From NCBI GenBank assembly GCA_963835935.1, contig CAWIHK010000001.1, positions 1,116,001 to 1,180,000 on the forward strand: 64,000 bases of DNA, written 5' to 3'. The position numbers and the translations under genes were made by a program. This stretch comes from CAWIHK01 sp963835935 (GTDB taxonomy: Bacteria > Bacteroidota > Ignavibacteria > UBA10030 > CAVZMI01). Positions 60,014 to 64,000 of this stretch are shown here, one piece after another; within the stretch, counting starts at the first letter, position 1; each line of letters starts with the position of its first letter. Below the pieces are notes generated by a model. It had not been told where the DNA came from, made no database searches, and was given only the letters and a program-made list of their open reading frames with translations.

Positions 60014-61327
60014 ATGAACTTTGGTAAATTTACAGTCAAAGCACAGGAAGCTGTGCAAAACGCTCAAGAGATTGCTTCGAGTTACAACAATCAGGCAATA
60101 GAACCCGAGCATCTTCTCGCAGCTCTCGTGCAAGATGCAGATGGTATTACGGTACCGATACTCCAAAAATTGGGTGCGAATGTCAATTACATCAAAATAA
60201 AAATTAATGAGGCGATTGAACATCTGCCGAAAATCAGCGGTATCGAAATTGGAAACCATTTTCTGTCTCAATCACTCGGACAGGTGTTCGAAGCGGCCGC
60301 AAAGGAAGCTTCACAATTAAAAGATGAATACATCAGCACGGAACATCTGTTGTTAGGTTTATTGGAAGAGAAAAACAACAATGCGACGAAGCTTCTCATC
60401 GATCAGGGTACACGAAAAGAAGATGTCTACAAAGTGCTGAAGGAAATTCGCGGTACTCAGCGGGTGACAGATCAAAACCCGGAAGATAAATATCAAGCAT
60501 TGCAAAAATACGGGCGTGATTTGAATGAACTGGCTCGACGGGGAAAGCTCGATCCAGTTATCGGCCGCGATGAGGAAATAAGAAGAGTGCTTCAAGTTTT
60601 GTCGCGACGAACAAAAAATAATCCAGTCTTGATAGGAGAACCGGGTGTTGGAAAGACCGCGATTGCCGAAGGAATTGCGCATCGCATTGTTCATGGCGAC
60701 GTTCCCGAGCCGCTGCGAACTAAACGAATTATCGCTCTGGATCTTGGATCATTGGTGGCTGGAACAAGTTTTCGCGGCCAGTTTGAAGAAAGACTCAAAG
60801 CATTGTTGAATGAAGTAATTCAATCCAATGGTGAAATCATTCTTTTCATCGATGAATTGCATACGCTCGTCGGTGCCGGAGCGGCGCAAGGTTCAGTCGA
60901 TGCTGCAAACATGTTGAAGCCTGCGCTTGCTAAGGGAGATTTGCGAGCCATCGGTGCTACGACGATCGACGAATACAGAAAATATATAGAGAAAGATGCG
61001 GCGCTCGAACGCAGGTTCCAACCCGTTCTTGTGGATGAATCTTCGGTTGAAGATACAATCTCGATTCTTCGCGGCTTGAAGGAACGATATGAAGTTCATC
61101 ACGGTGTGCGAATCACAGATGCTGCAATTGTAGCGGCGGCACAACTGAGCTACCGGTATATTGCCGATCGCTTTTTGCCGGATAAAGCAATCGATCTTAT
61201 CGATGAAGCCGCTTCAAAACTTCGGATCGAGATTGATTCGATGCCGGAAGAATTGGATGAGGTTGAGCGAAAGATAAAGCAATTGGAAATAGAGCGTGAA
61301 GCATTGAAGCGCGAGATTTATGCTTGA
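60014..61327 (+). CDS. clpB: ClpB disaggregase, N-terminal half (separate ORF)
   Basis: 437 aa. Clp N domain (FGKFTVKAQEAVQNAQEIA...EHLLAALV; second repeat EYISTEHLLLGLLEE), then AAA+ module 1 with Walker A GEPGVGKT (~209-216 from ATG 60011), Walker B ILFIDE (~277-282), arginine finger ALERRF (~331-336) and pore segment FRGQFEERL. The chain ends EIEREALKREIYA and stops (TGA 61325), exactly where the coiled-coil middle domain of an ordinary ClpB begins. ATG 60014 has better spacing (7 nt) from GGAGG than ATG 60011. The rest of the protein is in the next ORF. Confidence 0.93.
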   Translation: MNFGKFTVKAQEAVQNAQEIASSYNNQAIEPEHLLAALVQDADGITVPILQKLGANVNYIKIKINEAIEHLPKISGIEIGNHFLSQSLGQVFEAAAKEASQLKDEYISTEHLLLGLLEEKNNNATKLLIDQGTRKEDVYKVLKEIRGTQRVTDQNPEDKYQALQKYGRDLNELARRGKLDPVIGRDEEIRRVLQVLSRRTKNNPVLIGEPGVGKTAIAEGIAHRIVHGDVPEPLRTKRIIALDLGSLVAGTSFRGQFEERLKALLNEVIQSNGEIILFIDELHTLVGAGAAQGSVDAANMLKPALAKGDLRAIGATTIDEYRKYIEKDAALERRFQPVLVDESSVEDTISILRGLKERYEVHHGVRITDAAIVAAAQLSYRYIADRFLPDKAIDLIDEAASKLRIEIDSMPEELDEVERKIKQLEIEREALKREIYA

Positions 61328-61349
61328 TGTAATTGTGCAGGAGTAAAAA

Positions 61350-62711
61350 ATGACAGAATTAGTAAAGGAAAGTGCTCAAGAAGCGACAAAAAAGCGGCTT
61401 GAAGAAATAGAACACGAAATTGCCGAATTAAACGAAACTCGATCCCATTTGCGTGCACATTGGGAAAATGAAAAGAGTTTGATTCAATCGATTCGCTCGA
61501 TGAAAACGAAGATCGAAGAATCGAAAAACGAAGCGGAAAAAAAGGAACGCGAAGGTGATTTAGCGCGTGTGGCGGAATTACGCTATGGCGTCATTGCAGG
61601 TTTGGAACGCGATCTTAAATCGGCAACACAAAAACTCGAAGAAGTCCAGAAAGATAGAAAGATGTTGAAGGAAGAAGTCGATGCTGAAGATATTGCCGAA
61701 ATAGTTGCGCGATGGACCGGTATCCCCGTAAGCCGCATGCTCGAGAGTGAACGCGCAAAGCTTCTTCATCTTGAGGATCGGTTGCATGAACGGCTGGTCG
61801 ATCAGGCTGAAGCGGTGCGGGCTGTCAGTGATGCCGTACGCCGGGCACGTGCTGGTTTGCAGGATGAACGGCGGCCTATCGGTTCGTTCATTTTTCTCGG
61901 TTCAACCGGTGTCGGCAAAACCGAACTAGCTCGTGCGCTTGCCGCAGTTTTATTCAACGATGACAATGCGATGGTTCGAATCGATATGAGCGAATATATG
62001 GAAAAGTTTTCCGTCTCGCGACTCATCGGAGCTCCTCCGGGATATGTGGGGTATGAAGAAGGTGGTCAATTGACCGAAGCGATACGTCGAAAACCTTACT
62101 CGGTTGTTTTACTCGATGAAATCGAGAAAGCACATCCGGAAGTTTTTAACGTGCTTCTGCAAGTTCTTGACGAAGGAAGGTTGACCGATAGCAAGGGACG
62201 AACGGTCAATTTCAAAAATACTATCATCATCATGACCTCTAATCTTGGCTCGACCATCATTCAAGAATGGACACAAAACATGACCGATGAAAATCGGGAT
62301 CAAGTGATGGAAGCGGTTCGTCTCAAATTATTCGATATGCTTAAGCAAACGATTCGACCTGAATTTTTGAATAGAATCGATGAGATTATAATGTTTAAAC
62401 AACTGAGTCGCGAGGACATACTACAGATTGTCGATTTGCAAATGAAGAATGTCGAAAGACTGGCGAATGCGAAAGGAATTACAATAACGATGGAGGATAA
62501 AGCGCGGCGATGGCTGGCTGATGCCGGATACGATCCGCAATTTGGTGCGCGGCCATTGAAACGTGTAATTCAAAAATACGTGATGAATGCGCTGTCGGAA
62601 AAAATCCTCGCCGGCGATATCTCTGAGGGAGATTCGATTGAGATCAGTTTAGATTCGGGTGGCAACATCGAGTTTGTTCCTATAGTTAAAGGTGAAGTAA
62701 AGCGGGATTAA
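61350..62711 (+). CDS. clpB: ClpB disaggregase, C-terminal half (separate ORF)
   Basis: 453 aa. Begins inside the middle domain (ATKKRLEEIEHEIAELNETRSHLRAHWENEKSLI, heptad-like to ~110), then RWTGIPVSRM, AAA+ module 2 with Walker A GSTGVGKT (~184-191), pore loop GAPPGYVGYEEGG, Walker B VVLLDEIEKA, and sensor 2 GARPLKR near 405. It has its own AGGAG 6 nt before ATG 61350. It is in a different frame from the N half, and an in-frame TAA lies 6 bp before the start, so no single indel would fuse the halves. Together the two ORFs total ~890 residues, like an intact ClpB. Confidence 0.93.
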   Translation: MTELVKESAQEATKKRLEEIEHEIAELNETRSHLRAHWENEKSLIQSIRSMKTKIEESKNEAEKKEREGDLARVAELRYGVIAGLERDLKSATQKLEEVQKDRKMLKEEVDAEDIAEIVARWTGIPVSRMLESERAKLLHLEDRLHERLVDQAEAVRAVSDAVRRARAGLQDERRPIGSFIFLGSTGVGKTELARALAAVLFNDDNAMVRIDMSEYMEKFSVSRLIGAPPGYVGYEEGGQLTEAIRRKPYSVVLLDEIEKAHPEVFNVLLQVLDEGRLTDSKGRTVNFKNTIIIMTSNLGSTIIQEWTQNMTDENRDQVMEAVRLKLFDMLKQTIRPEFLNRIDEIIMFKQLSREDILQIVDLQMKNVERLANAKGITITMEDKARRWLADAGYDPQFGARPLKRVIQKYVMNALSEKILAGDISEGDSIEISLDSGGNIEFVPIVKGEVKRD

Positions 62712-62912
62712 TTTTGTCTTAGTCTCTTACAAAGTTAAGCAATGTACAAAGGAATGCCTTTGACAAAAAGCGAAATTATTTCTTAACAATGATGTAAATC
62801 TTCAAGTTCCGATTGCCAAGTTTCAAATAAATTTTTACGAAGGAATCCCTGTAGGACAATTCTAAAATTCCAAAGCCAAAAACATCTATGCAGAGCGTAT
62901 GTTTATGAGTTG

Positions 62913-62947
62913 TCCGAAGGACTCCTACGGAGGATTTTTTCTTTTGG
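62913..62947 (+). terminator. Terminator downstream of clpB
   Basis: TCCGAAGGA / TCCTACGGA form a palindromic stem (62913-62931) followed by GGATTTTTTCTTTT. It lies ~200 bp after the ClpB C-half stop. This is a reasonable end for the chaperone transcript. Confidence 0.65.
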
Positions 62948-62999
62948 AACTTGTTTGGAGTTTGAAAGTTGGAATTTGGTACTTAAGTCGGTTTTGGTT

Positions 63000-63012
63000 G
63001 CGGCTTTGCCGC
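63000..63012 (-). terminator. Hairpin downstream of the 261-aa gene
   Basis: GCGGC-TTT-GCCGC, immediately 3' of the minus-strand gene ending at 63021 and preceded (on that strand) by A-rich sequence. Weak terminator call; no long T-run on the minus-strand side. Confidence 0.4.
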
Positions 63013-63020
63013 GTTGGGGA

Positions 63021-63782
63021 TTAATTTTTTTTCCTCAGTATCAACAAACGTGTTAATACGCTCTGTGCTGAAACAGTTCTTTCCGGGAAGATGAAAGTCA
63101 GCTTTGCTCTGTCATCACGGCCTAGTGTAATAATAGAACCTTCAGGAATATCCGATTCACCAGGAGTATGGACAACCGACATTAATCCGATGAGTTCAAA
63201 AAGCTTTCGGCAATATGTACCTCCTTTGAAACTCATCAAATAATCTAACATTTGATTTTCCTCGAATGTCAAACTAATACGTTTATTTCCAATTTCACGA
63301 AGTATTTCATTTATCCCCTTGGCAATTTCGACGACTGCGTTTCCTATTTCCTGCGGCTGGAATTTCTTCACTGCGGAATTGAGCGGCTCTATTTTGATGT
63401 TAATAAAGTCGATGCATACATCATAACCATTTTCTGTCTGCTGGAGAAAAACACTGAATTGTTTTAGGGGAAGGACGCGTTGCGAAAAACGGAATTTAAT
63501 TTCAGCTTCATGACCGGCGGGCCGTAATTCCACTGTTGTCTCTACATCGAACTGATCAATCGAAAATCGAGTATGGAGCTGAGAGAGTTTCTTTCCTGAT
63601 TTTAAAGTGAATTCATTAAAATGAGTCAGAAGCGTCCGCGACAATTTATACAGATTTGATTTTTTACTGACTCCACTTTCATCCAAAATATCTGCCGGGA
63701 CGCGAATCACCGTACGCTGCTTTTGCTTCTTTGATTGCGTTTGCCGTTTGGTTTCTTTTTTCTGCAATGTCGATTCTGCCAT
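63021..63782 (-). CDS. Conserved-looking hypothetical protein
   Basis: 253 aa from ATG 63782, which has GGAGAATA just before it; the frame runs on to 63818. A basic N terminus rich in Lys/Gln (KKETKRQTQSKKQKQR) precedes an alpha/beta body (VETTVELRPAGHEAEIKFRFSQRVLPLKQFSVFLQQTENGYDVCIDFINIKIEPLNS) and a C-terminal part with EGSIITLGRDDRAKLTFIFPERTVSAQSVLTRLL. No motif known to me. The charged start suggests nucleic-acid or ribosome contact, but this is a guess. Confidence 0.6.
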   Translation of the reverse strand: MAESTLQKKETKRQTQSKKQKQRTVIRVPADILDESGVSKKSNLYKLSRTLLTHFNEFTLKSGKKLSQLHTRFSIDQFDVETTVELRPAGHEAEIKFRFSQRVLPLKQFSVFLQQTENGYDVCIDFINIKIEPLNSAVKKFQPQEIGNAVVEIAKGINEILREIGNKRISLTFEENQMLDYLMSFKGGTYCRKLFELIGLMSVVHTPGESDIPEGSIITLGRDDRAKLTFIFPERTVSAQSVLTRLLILRKKN

Positions 63783-64000
63783 TATTCTCCAGAAAGATTC
63801 AGGGTTCTTGTATAACAAATGCTTTCTTCAATTATCGGATAATGATTACCAATTCTTTATCAGAATCTGATTGAATCTAAGATTATTTTTTTGTAATCTG
63901 TCAAATAATATTATTTTCGATATACGACAGTGACTAGAATAACCTAAAAACAAGTGAATTTGCCATTGTGATAGAAACAGCTTTCTATGCTTTACACATC

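Larger units (their letters stand above)
62712..63020. other. Intergenic region with terminator hairpins
   Basis: 309 bp between convergent genes. Apart from the hairpins listed (62913, 63000) I see no gene or promoter; the text is AT-rich. Confidence 0.4.

Noticed and set aside
61290..61360. Single-base sequencing error as the cause of the split clpB
   Set aside because: Both relevant frames contain stops in the spacer, and the spacer adds a ribosome site and start codon; one indel cannot restore a continuous frame.
1..64000. CRISPR arrays, tRNA and rRNA genes
   Set aside because: No regularly spaced direct repeats and no convincing cloverleaf or rRNA signature was seen on reading; a tRNAscan or Infernal run would settle it.

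Overview
The window looks like a chromosomal segment of a free-living, moderately AT-rich bacterium of the Bacteroidota/Chlorobi/Ignavibacteria group. The signs are a short primary sigma factor (about 284 aa, starting KISKQYTNRESQSLDKYL), a PEGA/DUF5683 membrane protein, a CBM9-DUF5916 outer-membrane protein, a DUF2723 membrane protein and a GH43/GH127 pair. The lineage call is an inference from family content and was not tested by a search.

Region by region: (1) 1-10.9 kb is a plus-strand amino-acid biosynthesis cluster: ilvC (5' end cut by the window edge), cimA, a type I-beta DAHP synthase, leuA, leuC, leuD, proC, a LeuB-like dehydrogenase of the 'actinobacterial' sequence type and a canonical leuB, closed by a strong intrinsic terminator. 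CimA plus LeuCD plus two tandem LeuB-type enzymes suggests isoleucine made through citramalate alongside leucine. (2) 11.1-21.1 kb carries an NTF2-like protein, a type II restriction-modification pair and several secreted or envelope proteins. (3) 21.5-22.8 kb is a complete IS5-family element with CTAG target duplication. (4) 22.9-26.7 kb is a giant FAD/Fe-S oxidoreductase, followed by a small secreted repeat protein. (5) 27.6-33.7 kb is an accessory block transcribed on the minus strand. It contains two structures with integron attC architecture flanking one gene cassette, small accessory ORFs, and a serine hydrolase gene cleanly interrupted by an IS256-family element (8-bp duplication). (6) 34.2-44.7 kb is mostly core: a thioredoxin-like protein, a GAF-GAF-degenerate GGDEF protein, the primary sigma factor, an NlpC/P60 lipoprotein, a 216-bp MITE-like element, a receiver protein, def-fmt, YjbQ and an HdrD-like membrane Fe-S protein. 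(7) 44.8-54.1 kb, all minus strand, has secreted arabinan-type glycosidases, a DUF2723 protein and a very AT-rich set of membrane ORFs. (8) 54.2-57.7 kb is peptidase M28-birA-coaX. (9) 58-62.7 kb is dnaK followed by a ClpB disaggregase encoded as two separate ORFs, split exactly at the coiled-coil middle domain.

The observations most worth following are the split ClpB, the attC-flanked cassette block including a SLATT-like gene followed by an 18-residue proline-rich micro-ORF, the MITE made of nested hairpins, and the tandem LeuB paralogs next to cimA. No tRNA, rRNA, CRISPR array, origin or integron integrase was recognised.
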